A stretch of DNA of 64,000 bases from Veillonella sp. 3891 (GCF_003992315.1 NZ_RQVE01000008.1:1-64000); one strand, 5' to 3'; positions 1 to 8,750 are shown, counted from the first letter of the stretch. Program-made: numbers and translations. The notes: generated by a model from the sequence alone, not told the origin.

Positions 1-276
1 ATTTAATATCTAATTCAATTTATATTCATAATATTTTTTATTTTTATAAATTTATACAATCTATCAATTATCAAGATTGTATTGATAAATTTTATTCATA
101 TCGTTGTGTTTATTCTGTGTGTATATCATTTTAATAATTATTTTTCTTTACTATCTACTATGAAATACCATAATATTTATTCTTTTTGCCTATTTTATTC
201 AGAACAAATTATATAAATGTACATACAATAGAACTCAAAATTTTTATCCTTTATATCGCCTATAATGTACTACGAT

Positions 277-327
277 TATATGGCTATATATCACGGTAAT
301 ACATACAAGCATATATATAGCCATATA
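277..327. repeat. 15-bp perfect inverted repeat
   Basis: Positions 277-291 are the exact reverse complement of 313-327, separated by 21 nt. The arms are AT-rich with a GGC/GCC centre. There is no T-tract after either arm, so it is not an obvious terminator. It could be an operator, a cruciform, or the remnant of a small mobile repeat. Confidence 0.5.
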
Positions 328-386
328 CGTCAATGCACTGGAATACATTGAAAATCATTTAGAAATATAATAACGGCAAAGCAAAA

Positions 387-430
387 ACTACCCTACATAG
401 GAAACTCCGTTTATAGGGTAGTTGTTTTTT
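387..430. terminator. Bidirectional terminator hairpin
   Basis: A 10-bp stem (387-396 with 414-423) is followed by a T-rich run on the plus strand (424-430). On the minus strand the hairpin is followed by TTTTTGC. It lies downstream of the amino-acid ABC operon and would end that transcript; it could also end one entering from the left. Confidence 0.7.
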
Positions 431-506
431 ATATACATATTCGTAGTAACAATTCTTATAGAAAAAAACTAAATTTGCTATCTAAAGCGTAACAAAGAAC
501 CAGTCC

Positions 507-1229
507 TTACCGAATCACTTTTGATAAAAATGATTTTGTCCGCTCATGTTTTGGTGTATCAAACACCTCTGTTGGTGTTCCTTCTTCCAAAATTTCGCCA
601 CCATCTACAAATAGTACGCGAGTAGCTACTTCTTTAGCAAAGCTCATTTCATGAGTAACGATGACCATTGTCATGCCTTCTTTTGCCAAGTCTTTCATAA
701 CGTCTAATACTTCGCTAACCATCTCTGGATCTAGAGCAGATGTAGGTTCGTCAAAGAGCATTACTTTCGGTTTCATTGCTAAGGCACGTGCAATGGCTAC
801 ACGTTGTTGCTGGCCTCCGGATAATTGTTCTGGGTACGCCGCTGCTTTGTCGGATAAACCTACTTTGCCCAATAAATCATGAGCAATGCTTTCCGCTTCA
901 GATTTTGAAAGTCCTCTAATTTTTTGCGGTGCTAGGGTAATGTTATCTAGCACGGTCATATGAGGGAATAGATTAAATCGTTGGAATACCATGCCCACTT
1001 CGGCACGTACATTGTTAATATTTTCTTTCACATTTAAGTTTTTACCATCCACAATTACGTCGCCTTGTGTGGGCTCTTCTAAATAGTTCATGCAACGCAA
1101 TACTGTACTTTTACCAGAACCAGATGGTCCAATGATAACTACTACCTCACCAGCATCGATTTCTGTAGAAACGCCTTTTAAGACATGCAATTGTCCAAAG
1201 TATTTATGTACATTCTGTAATTGAATCAT
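507..1229 (-). CDS. Polar amino-acid ABC transporter, ATP-binding protein
   Basis: This is the cytoplasmic ATPase that powers import of a polar amino acid with the permease and binding protein encoded just upstream. In the 240-residue protein I see the Walker A motif GPSGSGKST (about 34-42), the Q-loop, the ABC signature [15 protein letters not shown] (about 136-150), Walker [12 protein letters not shown] (about 158-168) and the switch histidine in VIVTHEMSF. Length and motifs match the GlnQ/HisP/ArtP family. The start codon overlaps the permease stop by 4 nt, which implies translational coupling. Which amino acid is carried cannot be told from sequence; glutamine, arginine, histidine and cystine systems all look like this. 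Confidence 0.95.
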   Translation of the reverse strand: MIQLQNVHKYFGQLHVLKGVSTEIDAGEVVVIIGPSGSGKSTVLRCMNYLEEPTQGDVIVDGKNLNVKENINNVRAEVGMVFQRFNLFPHMTVLDNITLAPQKIRGLSKSEAESIAHDLLGKVGLSDKAAAYPEQLSGGQQQRVAIARALAMKPKVMLFDEPTSALDPEMVSEVLDVMKDLAKEGMTMVIVTHEMSFAKEVATRVLFVDGGEILEEGTPTEVFDTPKHERTKSFLSKVIR

Positions 1230-1909
1230 TTGATATTATATTTCCTTTCTAAGTACGCTACGAGTCGGGAAATGGTTAATGTCATAATCAAGTAAATCAC
1301 CGCTACGGCTGTCCATATTTCAAAGGAACCATAGGTACGAGCGATGATTAATTGTCCTCGACGTGTCAATTCTTCAAAACCGATAACTGCCACTAAAGAC
1401 GTATCTTTCAACATGGCAATAAATTCATTGCCCAATGGTGGGATGATCGCTTTGAAAGCTTGTGGCATAATTACATAGCGCATCGTTTGGAACCAAGTTA
1501 AGCCTAAAGAACGACCTGCTTCCATCTGCCCTTTATTAATGGATTGGATGCCGGCACGGAAAATTTCAGATACATAGGCCCCAGAGTTAATAGAACATGC
1601 CAATACAGCTGCTAAATACGGTCCAATTGGTTCTGGCGCACCATTGGCATTAACGATAGCCCCCAACAATTTAGGACCACCGAAATAAATCATAAAGATT
1701 TGAACTAATAATGGTGTACCACGGAATAATTCTACATAACATTTTGCGATTAACCGAATCACTTTAAATCGTGATAAGTTCATCAATGCCACTACAAGGC
1801 CAATAAAAAAACCAAACCCCACACTCATGAGGGTGATTTGAATCGTAATTCCAGCCCCTCCAATTAACAGGGGTAAAGAGTCGACAATTAACTGCCAATT
1901 AAAATCCAT
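1226..1909 (-). CDS. Polar amino-acid ABC transporter, permease
   Basis: This 227-residue inner-membrane protein belongs to the HisM/GlnP family of ABC permeases. It has about five hydrophobic segments. The EAA loop is visible as the stretch [20 protein letters not shown] followed by [10 protein letters not shown] (about residues 105-140), which docks on the ATPase. It probably works as a homodimer because no second permease gene is present. The gene lies between the binding-protein gene and the ATPase gene and overlaps the latter by 4 nt. A hairpin in the gap upstream (1943-1963) may lower its expression relative to the binding protein. Confidence 0.95.
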   Translation of the reverse strand: MDFNWQLIVDSLPLLIGGAGITIQITLMSVGFGFFIGLVVALMNLSRFKVIRLIAKCYVELFRGTPLLVQIFMIYFGGPKLLGAIVNANGAPEPIGPYLAAVLACSINSGAYVSEIFRAGIQSINKGQMEAGRSLGLTWFQTMRYVIMPQAFKAIIPPLGNEFIAMLKDTSLVAVIGFEELTRRGQLIIARTYGSFEIWTAVAVIYLIMTLTISRLVAYLERKYNIK

Positions 1910-1942
1910 CGTTACCTATCCATCCTTTCATTTAACACAGAT

Positions 1943-1963
1943 AAGGAGGCACAAAGCCTCCTT
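1943..1963 (-). terminator. Intra-operon hairpin between binding protein and permease genes
   Basis: An 8-bp perfect stem (AAGGAGGC/GCCTCCTT) with a 5-nt loop sits just after the binding-protein stop codon. There is no strong T-tract in the minus direction. It probably acts as a partial terminator or mRNA-stabilising end, giving the usual excess of binding protein over permease and ATPase. Confidence 0.6.
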
Positions 1964-1973
1964 ATATAGTACA

Positions 1974-2786
1974 TTATTTTCCTTCATATGTCACGGGAAT
2001 ATCCTTCGGCATATCTGTTTTAAACCATTTTTGATATATTTTGTTTAGTGTACCATCTTGTTTCATCTCTGTTAACGCTTTATTTACACTATCTATAAGC
2101 TCTTTATTCTTTTTATTCATAGCCAATCCAAAGTATTCTTTCGTATTTGGATATTCGATTACCGTTAAGTGTTGATCCCCATGTTTAGCTACGTAATACT
2201 GTGCTACCGGCAAATCAATCAATGCCCCTTCTACACCACCATTTTGTAACTCTAATAAGGCATCGCTAGTATGGTCAAAGTTTTTTACCATGGCCCCATT
2301 GATTTTGCTCGCTAAATCTGCTCCTGTAGTCCCCATTTGTACAGCAATCGTTTTGCCTGTCAAATCATCTAACCCTTTAATCGCAGAATTTTCTTTTACC
2401 ACTACAGCCATACCAGATTCATAATACGGCATACTGAAACCAACTTTTTCCATCCGAGCTTTTGTGATAGTCATACCTGATGCCGCTAAATCAATCTCAC
2501 CATTATCTAAGGCTGGTACTAGTCCATCAAAGGGAACATTTTTAAATTCAATAGTTTTCCCAGTCCGTTTTGCAATTTCTTTAGCTACCTCGATGTCAAA
2601 GCCTTGTAATTCTTCTGAACCTTCTTGCTTAAACTCGAATGGTACAAAGGTTGCATTAGTACCTATTTTTAATATATTACCTTTTTGTGCTTGTTCTCCT
2701 CCTTGAGAACCACATCCCCCTAGTAGTGCTACTACACCTAAGGCTAATAATCCAGTACATATTAGTTTTTTTACATTTGTTTTCAT
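1974..2786 (-). CDS. Polar amino-acid ABC transporter, substrate-binding lipoprotein
   Basis: This 270-residue protein is the extracytoplasmic solute receptor (SBP family 3). It starts with a lipoprotein signal: a basic start, a hydrophobic core and the lipobox LGGC (Cys about residue 25), so it should be lipid-anchored. The mature part shows the family pattern FVPFEF, GFDIEVAKEIAKRTG, NGEIDLAASGMTIT and the LDDLTGKTIAVQMGTTG hinge region. The gene is first in a three-gene operon behind a consensus promoter and has the Shine-Dalgarno AGGAG upstream of the ATG. The exact ligand is not known. Confidence 0.95.
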   Translation of the reverse strand: MKTNVKKLICTGLLALGVVALLGGCGSQGGEQAQKGNILKIGTNATFVPFEFKQEGSEELQGFDIEVAKEIAKRTGKTIEFKNVPFDGLVPALDNGEIDLAASGMTITKARMEKVGFSMPYYESGMAVVVKENSAIKGLDDLTGKTIAVQMGTTGADLASKINGAMVKNFDHTSDALLELQNGGVEGALIDLPVAQYYVAKHGDQHLTVIEYPNTKEYFGLAMNKKNKELIDSVNKALTEMKQDGTLNKIYQKWFKTDMPKDIPVTYEGK

Positions 2787-2832
2787 GATGTTTCTCCTTT
2801 ACTAAATCACTCATGTTGTATCTTATGCACTA

Positions 2833-2861
2833 ATTATACATCTATATGAATATTTAGTCAA
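2833..2861 (-). promoter_or_regulatory. Sigma-70/A type promoter of the amino-acid ABC operon
   Basis: On the minus strand TTGACT (2861-2856) and TATAAT (2838-2833) are separated by exactly 17 nt, close to consensus. Transcription should start around 2826, giving a leader of about 40 nt before the binding-protein ATG. I see no clear riboswitch in that leader. Confidence 0.8.
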
Positions 2862-2956
2862 CATATTTTTGCAAATTTTGTGTATTTTTATTAATCATTG
2901 TTACATGTACTAAATTGCATAAACTAGTTCCAAAAACTGTTATACCGAAAAAGCAT

Positions 2957-2990
2957 AAAAAAATACACAGCAGAACAATTTCTGCTGTGT
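2957..2990 (-). terminator. Intrinsic terminator of the structured RNA
   Basis: An 11-bp perfect stem (2990-2980 with 2975-2965) with a 4-nt loop is followed on the minus strand by A and then seven T residues. This is a textbook rho-independent terminator and it marks the 3' end of the RNA gene. Confidence 0.85.
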
Positions 2991-3194
2991 TTCATACGGC
3001 TGACCTGGTCTTTGCCCCCACACTCGCCTGCTGGAAGGTTCGCTCATAAGCCGTGCTCCCCACTACTACCCCTCTCGACATAGTTTGTCGGCAGGTCTTA
3101 CATCTAAGCCGCACCATGCTCACAATTTTTCATTGCTTATGTGGATCGTTTTGCCTGCGACTGGCCTCGACTTTCAACCACAGACCCGTTATGT
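2957..3194 (-). ncRNA. Structured non-coding RNA gene, identity not settled
   Basis: A stand-alone minus-strand transcription unit of about 235 nt runs from a consensus promoter to a strong terminator and has no open reading frame with a ribosome-binding site. It is more GC-rich than the flanking AT-rich DNA, as folded RNAs are. The predicted 5' end (about 3194-3170) can pair in several blocks with the 3' end just before the terminator (about 3014-2994): CATA-CGG with CCGTATG, then CTG with CAG and GGTT with GACC. An internal helix can form between GTCGCAGG and CCTGCCGAC. A 5'-3' closing stem of this sort is typical of 6S RNA. The comFC neighbourhood also makes the raiA-motif RNA a candidate. 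I could not match conserved boxes of tmRNA, RNase P or SRP RNA. Confidence 0.65.
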
Positions 3195-3529
3195 ACTCTT
3201 ATTATATCTATATTTCTTACTTTTGTCACTTAGGAACCATCATGATTTTTTTCATTCTACTTATATCATTTTTGTATAGTACATTCAGAAAAAAGACTTG
3301 CTTTTTTTCACCAAATATACATCAACTTTAGTATACCCCATGCTTATCACATTCTCACTTTTTCAATGAATGATGAGAACTTTTCAGTACATTTTTGTCC
3401 ACTCCATAGGGTATATTCAAGGATAAAATTTTATTGTATAATGTGTGTACTTAAGTAAACGAAGAATATAAAAACGGTGATTTTCCAGAAGAGAGTACAC
3501 CGTTTCTATTTGTTAGGAAGGGTTTGCGC
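3195..3529. other. Divergent promoter region upstream of the HD-GYP gene
   Basis: This stretch lies between the start of the RNA gene and the HD-GYP gene. On the plus strand a TATAAT (3437-3442) is a likely -10 element for the HD-GYP gene, with no clear -35. The leader holds an 8-bp inverted repeat AAACGGTG/CACCGTTT (3472-3479 with 3499-3506) that ends just before the ribosome-binding site, so it could modulate translation. Nothing else is recognised. Confidence 0.45.
3201..3229 (-). promoter_or_regulatory. Promoter of the structured RNA
   Basis: On the minus strand GTGACA (3229-3224) and a perfect TATAAT (3206-3201) are spaced by 17 nt. This places the start of transcription near 3194-3197, exactly where the GC-rich folded sequence begins. 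Confidence 0.8.
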
Positions 3530-4132
3530 ATGTTTATGTTATCACTAATTCAGGAATCAGGAGCTTACGAGCAAGATAAGAGCACCTTAGAGTTGATCAC
3601 TTTACAGCTCTTACAGATGATTCAAATGAAAAGCCAAACTTTATATGTGCATTCGGTGCAGGTTGCCAATTATGCCGTAGCTATTGCTGCTAAAATGGGA
3701 TTGCCAAAAGGTGAAATCGAATTGATTCGTCACGCAGCATGTTTACACGATTTAGGCTTAATTTGCCTACCTTCCACTGTGTTAATGAAGTTTCCTTACT
3801 TCAACCGTCAGGAATTGTCCAAATACAAGCAGCATCCTGTATTTGGGGCTAGCATGATTGAAAACTATCCATGTTGCCAACCTATCATTCCTTACATTAA
3901 ATACCATCATGAGCGTTGGGATGGTACAGGGTTTCCGAAACATCTAAGAGGTGCCAATATTCCATTAGGGGCTCGTATCATCGGTATTGCTGATTATTAT
4001 GTAACAGCGATCGACCCTGCTTCAGATACAACATTACAACCTCGTAGTGAAATCAAACAAGAGCTATTTAGACACTCTGGTACACAATTTGATCCAGATG
4101 TGGTAAAAGCATTTATAGAAATATTAGGATAA
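3530..4132 (+). CDS. HD-GYP domain protein, probable cyclic-di-nucleotide phosphodiesterase
   Basis: This small cytoplasmic protein (200 residues from the ATG at 3530) is essentially one HD-GYP domain without sensory modules. I see HS at about 41-42, the HD pair at 73-74 (CLHDLG), HH at 126-127 and DGTGFP at 131-136, where GYP has become GFP, then LGARIIGIADYY. These are the metal and substrate ligands of the family, which hydrolyses cyclic di-GMP or related dinucleotides. A TTG at 3524 could be read as the start, but the Shine-Dalgarno AGGAAGGG (3515-3522) is 7 nt from the ATG and only 1 nt from the TTG. The gene converges on comFC with a 3-nt gap. Activity is inferred, not shown. Confidence 0.85.
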   Translation: MFMLSLIQESGAYEQDKSTLELITLQLLQMIQMKSQTLYVHSVQVANYAVAIAAKMGLPKGEIELIRHAACLHDLGLICLPSTVLMKFPYFNRQELSKYKQHPVFGASMIENYPCCQPIIPYIKYHHERWDGTGFPKHLRGANIPLGARIIGIADYYVTAIDPASDTTLQPRSEIKQELFRHSGTQFDPDVVKAFIEILG

Positions 4133-4135
4133 TCA

Positions 4136-4789
4136 TTAGGCTCCACTTGCTAAAGTGAGAGCCTTTATCTTTGCCCTGGGCAAGACGGTGTGGATTGTGT
4201 CCGCCGCTTCTAGCAAGGTAGCCCCTGTTGTATAGATGTCATCTACTAATAATATACTAATGTCCTTATCTGCATAGGCATTCACCATATCAGATCGAAC
4301 TAAGAAATGACCCTTCATATTTTTCCGTCGTTCTTCTTTCGTCAAAGTCCACATCGGTTTGGAGCCATCTAATTTCACCAATAAATCTATCCACTTCCAA
4401 TTTTGTTGGTTAACCCAATCTTTAAACAGCATATCTACTTGATTATATCCTCGTTGTTTCCGTTTGCTGTCGCTAATGGGAATGGGTACAACAATGGTTG
4501 GTATGTAATTCATATCCAAACAAGTAACTGTAAAACGTTGCAAAAAAGGAGCGGCTCCTAGAGCTCGCTCCTTTTTTCCATTAAATTTTATATCGTGTAG
4601 CATGGTTTTCATACCACCTACATAATCCGTTAGAATATATATACATTCTAAAGACGAGTATTTTGGACCCATTATACAACGTTCATGCATAACTGCTCGC
4701 AAGCATGTATCACACCACTCACCTTGGGTATATACATCTTTACCACAATGAATACAAGTAGGTGGACACAATAAGTCCCATAACCTCAT
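4136..4789 (-). CDS. comFC: ComF family phosphoribosyltransferase-like protein
   Basis: ComFC proteins are needed for natural transformation, where they act with a helicase on incoming single-stranded DNA. This 217-residue protein has the family's N-terminal zinc-finger-like cysteines (CPPTCIHCG...CDTC, residues about 8-30) and a C-terminal type I phosphoribosyltransferase domain with the PRPP loop ILLVDDIYTTGATL (about 180-193). No comFA is present next to it. Instead it is the last gene after recD2, whose stop codon overlaps its ATG (TAATG). Competence function is inferred from the family. Confidence 0.88.
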   Translation of the reverse strand: MRLWDLLCPPTCIHCGKDVYTQGEWCDTCLRAVMHERCIMGPKYSSLECIYILTDYVGGMKTMLHDIKFNGKKERALGAAPFLQRFTVTCLDMNYIPTIVVPIPISDSKRKQRGYNQVDMLFKDWVNQQNWKWIDLLVKLDGSKPMWTLTKEERRKNMKGHFLVRSDMVNAYADKDISILLVDDIYTTGATLLEAADTIHTVLPRAKIKALTLASGA

Positions 4790-6936
4790 TAGATCGCCCC
4801 CTCTAAGCGTTCCTTAAATAATGTATATCGATAATTTGTATCTACTCGATTTACCGCTGTATCTATAGCTGTTTCGCTACCGATGAGGAGTACCTTATCT
4901 TTAGCACGAGTAATTGCCGTATAAAGTAGATTCCTTTGTAACATCACATTATAGGCAGAAATAAATGGCAAAATAATCCGTTCATATTCACTCCCCTGTG
5001 CTTTATGAACCGTAATGGCATAGGCAAGTGCCATCGTCATCATATCTTCTTCATCAAGTGTCATGGATTTATCTGGAAATTTCACATGTACTTGTTTTCC
5101 AAGGATATCTGTAATAACACCAATTTCTCCATTATACACATCTTGGTCGTAATTATTCTCCATTTGAATGACTTTGTCACCAACACGATACACAGTCCCA
5201 TCTACTTTCAACTCTTCTTTGCCACTTCGTTTCGGATTTAATTCCTCTTGCAAATATTTAGAAATTGCTGCACTTCCTATAGAACCTTTACGCATAGGAC
5301 AAACAATTTGAATATCCAAATCAGACTCTACGTGTTGCAACTCTTCTTTATAGTGCTTAGTAATTACTGAAAGAACACTTTCCACATCATGAGCACTTTC
5401 AAATTGAAATTCATCACAACTGGACAAATCGGGTATCTCACCATGGTTGATAGCATACGCATTATCGATGATACGATTTCCTTCTTGTTGACGATAAATT
5501 TGTGTCAATCCTTGGTACGGAACTACGGAACTAGTCAACATATCCCGTAGGATAAAGCCTGCACCAATCGGTGGCAATTGATCCACATCTCCCACAAGCA
5601 CCACATATGCACTAGGTGGAATCGCCTGTATCAGGGCATAATAGAGCTCCAAATTAAGCATAGATGATTCATCGACGATAACTACATCCACCTCTAATGG
5701 TTCATCCTGATTACGGGCAAAGGTATAGATATTATTCTCTAACTCCGGTTCTAACAAACGATGAATGGTGAAAGCCTCCATTCCTGTCGCTTCCGACAAT
5801 CGTTTCGTAGCACGCCCCGTAGGTGCACAGAGGACAATACGCTTTAAGTTTCCTTGCTGGAATCCTTCTACTAAGGCTTTAATAATAGTAGTCTTTCCCG
5901 TACCTGGGCCACCAGTGATAATAGAGAATCGATGACTAAGCGCCATATTTATCGCTTTCTTTTGTTCTTTGCCTAACTCCATGGAATGCTTAATTTCGTA
6001 ACTTTTACAGAAATCATCACCATCCAACAAAGGTAGCACACCCTCATCTAAAAAGGCTTCTGTGAACTCTACGCTATCAACTTCTGCTCGATATACAGTA
6101 GGATGATAGATATACAAAACATCATCGTGATCCACCTGTACATAGCGCTTTGTTTCAATTAAGGTTTCTAAACGATCTACGGTTACATCGATATAATCAT
6201 CACCTAATAGATTCGACAACTGCACCATCAATTCCTCTATGGGCATACAAGAATGTCCAGAAGAACCTATCTGTTCCATGGTAAAGCGAATACCTGCATC
6301 GATGCGCTTAGGGTTATCAAAGGGAAATCCTAATTCCTCTGCAAAATGGTCCACTACATGAAAAGGTAAATTGGTATCTACGGTCAACAAATAATACGGA
6401 TTATCCTGTAACATTTCAATCGCTTTGGCCCCATATATTTCATAGAGTTGGCGACTCCAACGATTACTCATATTGTACTTAGCAAAGAAGTCATTAATTT
6501 CCTGTAGAACACCTTCGCCCAGCAGTACTTTATACAGTTCTTGCTTAGTTTTACGAGAAGAAATCGGTGCCTCGAGTATTTCCATAGGATTTTCTTTTTT
6601 TAGAATCTCTAGTATAGAAACTCCAAAATAATCCAACAGTTTCTCTAATGACTTCGGGCCTAATCCTTTTACACCAAGACTTTCTAAATATCGTCTTGCA
6701 CCAGCCAAGGTATCCGGCATTACACGTTGTATGCTTTGGACTGAAATCTGTTTGCCATATTTTTTATGGATAATATAGTTACCTTTGATTTCTACCTCTT
6801 CTCCTACCTTTGGAGGAGTAATATTACCGGTACAAATATGGGTATCTTCTTGGTAATCCCGTAGTACAAATACGCAAAAATTCTCTTGCGGAGACTTATA
6901 GATCACACGGTATACCGTTCCTAGTAGCGTTATCAT
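4789..6936 (-). CDS. recD2: RecD2-type ATP-dependent DNA helicase
   Basis: This is a 715-residue superfamily 1B 5'-3' helicase of the RecD2/TraA type, which acts in DNA repair outside a RecBCD complex. It has the N-terminal OB-like region and helix-hairpin-helix segments (about residues 70-110, including SLGVKGLGPKSLEKLLDYFG), the Walker A GGPGTGKTT (about 340), Walker B VIVDESSML, the motif GDVDQLPPIGAG (about 450) and the C-terminal AITVHKAQGSEYERIILP and YTAITRAK motifs. It overlaps the chorismate mutase-shikimate kinase gene by ATGA and comFC by TAATG, so the three are translationally coupled. Confidence 0.93.
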   Translation of the reverse strand: MITLLGTVYRVIYKSPQENFCVFVLRDYQEDTHICTGNITPPKVGEEVEIKGNYIIHKKYGKQISVQSIQRVMPDTLAGARRYLESLGVKGLGPKSLEKLLDYFGVSILEILKKENPMEILEAPISSRKTKQELYKVLLGEGVLQEINDFFAKYNMSNRWSRQLYEIYGAKAIEMLQDNPYYLLTVDTNLPFHVVDHFAEELGFPFDNPKRIDAGIRFTMEQIGSSGHSCMPIEELMVQLSNLLGDDYIDVTVDRLETLIETKRYVQVDHDDVLYIYHPTVYRAEVDSVEFTEAFLDEGVLPLLDGDDFCKSYEIKHSMELGKEQKKAINMALSHRFSIITGGPGTGKTTIIKALVEGFQQGNLKRIVLCAPTGRATKRLSEATGMEAFTIHRLLEPELENNIYTFARNQDEPLEVDVVIVDESSMLNLELYYALIQAIPPSAYVVLVGDVDQLPPIGAGFILRDMLTSSVVPYQGLTQIYRQQEGNRIIDNAYAINHGEIPDLSSCDEFQFESAHDVESVLSVITKHYKEELQHVESDLDIQIVCPMRKGSIGSAAISKYLQEELNPKRSGKEELKVDGTVYRVGDKVIQMENNYDQDVYNGEIGVITDILGKQVHVKFPDKSMTLDEEDMMTMALAYAITVHKAQGSEYERIILPFISAYNVMLQRNLLYTAITRAKDKVLLIGSETAIDTAVNRVDTNYRYTLFKERLEGAI

Positions 6937-7700
6937 AAGGATGCATTAGGCAATGCAGAAATGACAGCTTGCACCACATCTGCTACATTGCTGATGTTTT
7001 CAATTTTAATATGACTCACACGTTCGTAAATCGGTTGTCGCTCTTCGTATAAGCGGAAAATATATTCAATACTTTCTTTCAATAATGGACGAATTTCCAT
7101 ATCTAAATCATCGAGAATTTGTTTTACATCACGTTGAATCAATACCACATAACCAGATTCACGCATCAATTCAGCCGTAGCATCACACAATACCGTACCA
7201 CCGCCTGTAGCAATAACACTGGCATTATTTTTACTCACTAAATCTTGAATTACATTGAGTTCTAATTGATGGAATTCATCTTCTCCATCATGAATGATAA
7301 TATTTTGAATAGATTTTCCAGTACGCTCTTGAATTTCTGTATCCACATCAAAAAACTCTAATCCCAATGCTTGCGCTAAGGCCTTACCAATGGTTGTTTT
7401 ACCCGCCCCTGGCATACCAATCAGGAAAATATGTTGATGAATGTGGTTCTTTTCATAATCTTTAGAAATACGGATTATCTCATTCATAAATTCTTTTGCG
7501 TAATCTGCTAATTCAGGATTTTCCAATGCTTGTACAGCGGATGCAAGAATTTCCTGTTCTCTCTGTACATCATGAATTTTCATCTGATGCTCTTCTTTAT
7601 ACTTCGCAATATCTACCACGATACGTAAACGCTCTTCAAACAAGTGAATTAACTCTTTATTAATAGCATCAATTTTTTTGCGACTTTCTTGTAATTTCAT
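6933..7700 (-). CDS. Chorismate mutase-shikimate kinase fusion protein
   Basis: A 255-residue bifunctional enzyme of aromatic amino-acid synthesis. Residues 1 to about 85 form an AroQ-type chorismate mutase helix bundle (R7, R26, a lysine near 33-35, and D44/R47/E48 in DVQREQE are in the expected places). Residues about 90-255 form a shikimate kinase with the P-loop GMPGAGKTT (95-103), substrate residues in FFDVDTEIQ (117-125), GGG at 166-168 and the lid arginine in MEIRPLL. It should catalyse shikimate to shikimate 3-phosphate and chorismate to prephenate, two non-adjacent steps. I chose the second ATG (7700) because AAGGAG lies 7 nt upstream; the ATG at 7706 would be only 1 nt away. No other aro gene is nearby. 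Confidence 0.88.
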   Translation of the reverse strand: MKLQESRKKIDAINKELIHLFEERLRIVVDIAKYKEEHQMKIHDVQREQEILASAVQALENPELADYAKEFMNEIIRISKDYEKNHIHQHIFLIGMPGAGKTTIGKALAQALGLEFFDVDTEIQERTGKSIQNIIIHDGEDEFHQLELNVIQDLVSKNNASVIATGGGTVLCDATAELMRESGYVVLIQRDVKQILDDLDMEIRPLLKESIEYIFRLYEERQPIYERVSHIKIENISNVADVVQAVISALPNASL

Positions 7701-7711
7701 GAACATACTCC

Positions 7712-8653
7712 TTAGAATTTTTTATAGATCGTACTATGTAAATGGTCTAATGCAAAGGCCTTATCATCTTCCATTTGATCAATGAGGGCTTGGAGGGAAT
7801 CAAACTTTACTTCTCCACGGATGAAAGCAAGAAATTCTACCGTAGCCACTTCTCCATACACATCATCGGAAAAGTCAAACAAATGCGTTTCAAAGCGATG
7901 GTATTGGTTGGTAAACGTTGGATTATCTCCCATATTCCCCACTGCACCATACCATTTGCCACCGATGTATACTTGATTTACATACACACCATCCGCTGGC
8001 GCTGCCATTGTATCGGGGAAATGAAAGTTTAATGTAGGAAATCCCAGGGTACGTCCCCGTTGATCCCCTTTCACTACGGTCCCCGTAAAACGGTACGGTC
8101 TGCCTAACATTGTATTAGCTAGCTCAATATCACCCCGTACAATGCTACTGCGTATAGCCGTACTAGATATAGGTGCATCAATCCAGTCATAGCGAACCAA
8201 TTCTTGATCATGGACTTCAATAGACGGATATAATTCTCGAATTAGCTTTGAACTTCCTAAGCCTTTATATCCGAAATTAAAATTTGTACCGACTACTATT
8301 TTCCGTACCTTACGATGGGCACATAAACCATGAATAAACTCTTCCCCTGACTTTGTGACTAATTCTTCTGTCATAGGTAGTTCTAGCACATAATCAACAC
8401 CCATGGCCTCTAGCATGGCATATCGTTCTTCTCGTTGTAGCAGACGAGGTGGAATTTGTTTCGGTTGTAATATAGTAAATGGATGCGCATCGAAGGTAAC
8501 AATCACAGAAACTCCATCACATGCCTTCGCACTGTCACAGACTTCTTTAATAATCGATTGATGACCTAAATGCAACCCATCAAAAGTTCCCATACCATAC
8601 ACAATGGGTTCCTGTATCGTATCTAACTCTGATATCGTATATAAAATATTCAT
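7712..8653 (-). CDS. ribF: Bifunctional riboflavin kinase/FAD synthetase
   Basis: This cytoplasmic enzyme of 313 residues converts riboflavin to FMN and then FAD. The N-terminal nucleotidyltransferase domain shows GTFDGLHLGHQSII (about 22-35) and the ISSTAIR motif (about 163-169). The C-terminal riboflavin kinase domain begins near GRPYRFTGTVVKGDQRGRTLGFPTLN (about 183-210), with the catalytic-region motif PADGVYV. Length and order are standard. It heads the ribF-CM/SK-recD2-comFC run and has AAGGAT 6 nt before its ATG. The grouping of cofactor, aromatic and DNA-repair genes is unusual and may be only transcriptional convenience. Confidence 0.95.
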   Translation of the reverse strand: MNILYTISELDTIQEPIVYGMGTFDGLHLGHQSIIKEVCDSAKACDGVSVIVTFDAHPFTILQPKQIPPRLLQREERYAMLEAMGVDYVLELPMTEELVTKSGEEFIHGLCAHRKVRKIVVGTNFNFGYKGLGSSKLIRELYPSIEVHDQELVRYDWIDAPISSTAIRSSIVRGDIELANTMLGRPYRFTGTVVKGDQRGRTLGFPTLNFHFPDTMAAPADGVYVNQVYIGGKWYGAVGNMGDNPTFTNQYHRFETHLFDFSDDVYGEVATVEFLAFIRGEVKFDSLQALIDQMEDDKAFALDHLHSTIYKKF

Positions 8654-8708
8654 ACTAATCCTTATCTTTTGAACTATGAAATAGAACTTTTATTTCAGTG
8701 TACTCTTT

Positions 8709-8717
8709 ATTATAACA
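8709..8717 (-). promoter_or_regulatory. Extended -10 promoter for ribF
   Basis: On the minus strand TGTTATAAT (8717-8709) is an extended -10 element (TGnTATAAT) about 55 nt upstream of the ribF start. No good -35 is seen, which is usual for extended -10 promoters. It lies between the truB-side terminator and ribF. Confidence 0.6.
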
Positions 8718-8750
8718 CAACCGTAGACTATAGAAAGTGTATACATAAGA

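Larger units (their letters stand above)
1..506. other. AT-rich intergenic region at the left edge
   Basis: I see no credible coding sequence here. The stretch is very AT-rich. It holds a 15-bp perfect inverted repeat (277-291 with 313-327) and a terminator-like hairpin (387-423), both listed separately. A TATAAT at 261-266 has no convincing -35 partner, so a small plus-strand transcript through the two hairpins is possible but unsupported. Confidence 0.6.

Noticed and set aside
2957-3194. RNase P RNA, SRP RNA or tmRNA
   Set aside because: The body is too short for RNase P or tmRNA, and the conserved boxes I know for RNase P, SRP RNA and tmRNA are not found.
3053-3331. Plus-strand open frames of 92 and 64 codons
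   Set aside because: They lie across the structured RNA gene on the opposite strand, have no ribosome-binding site and show no protein-like composition.
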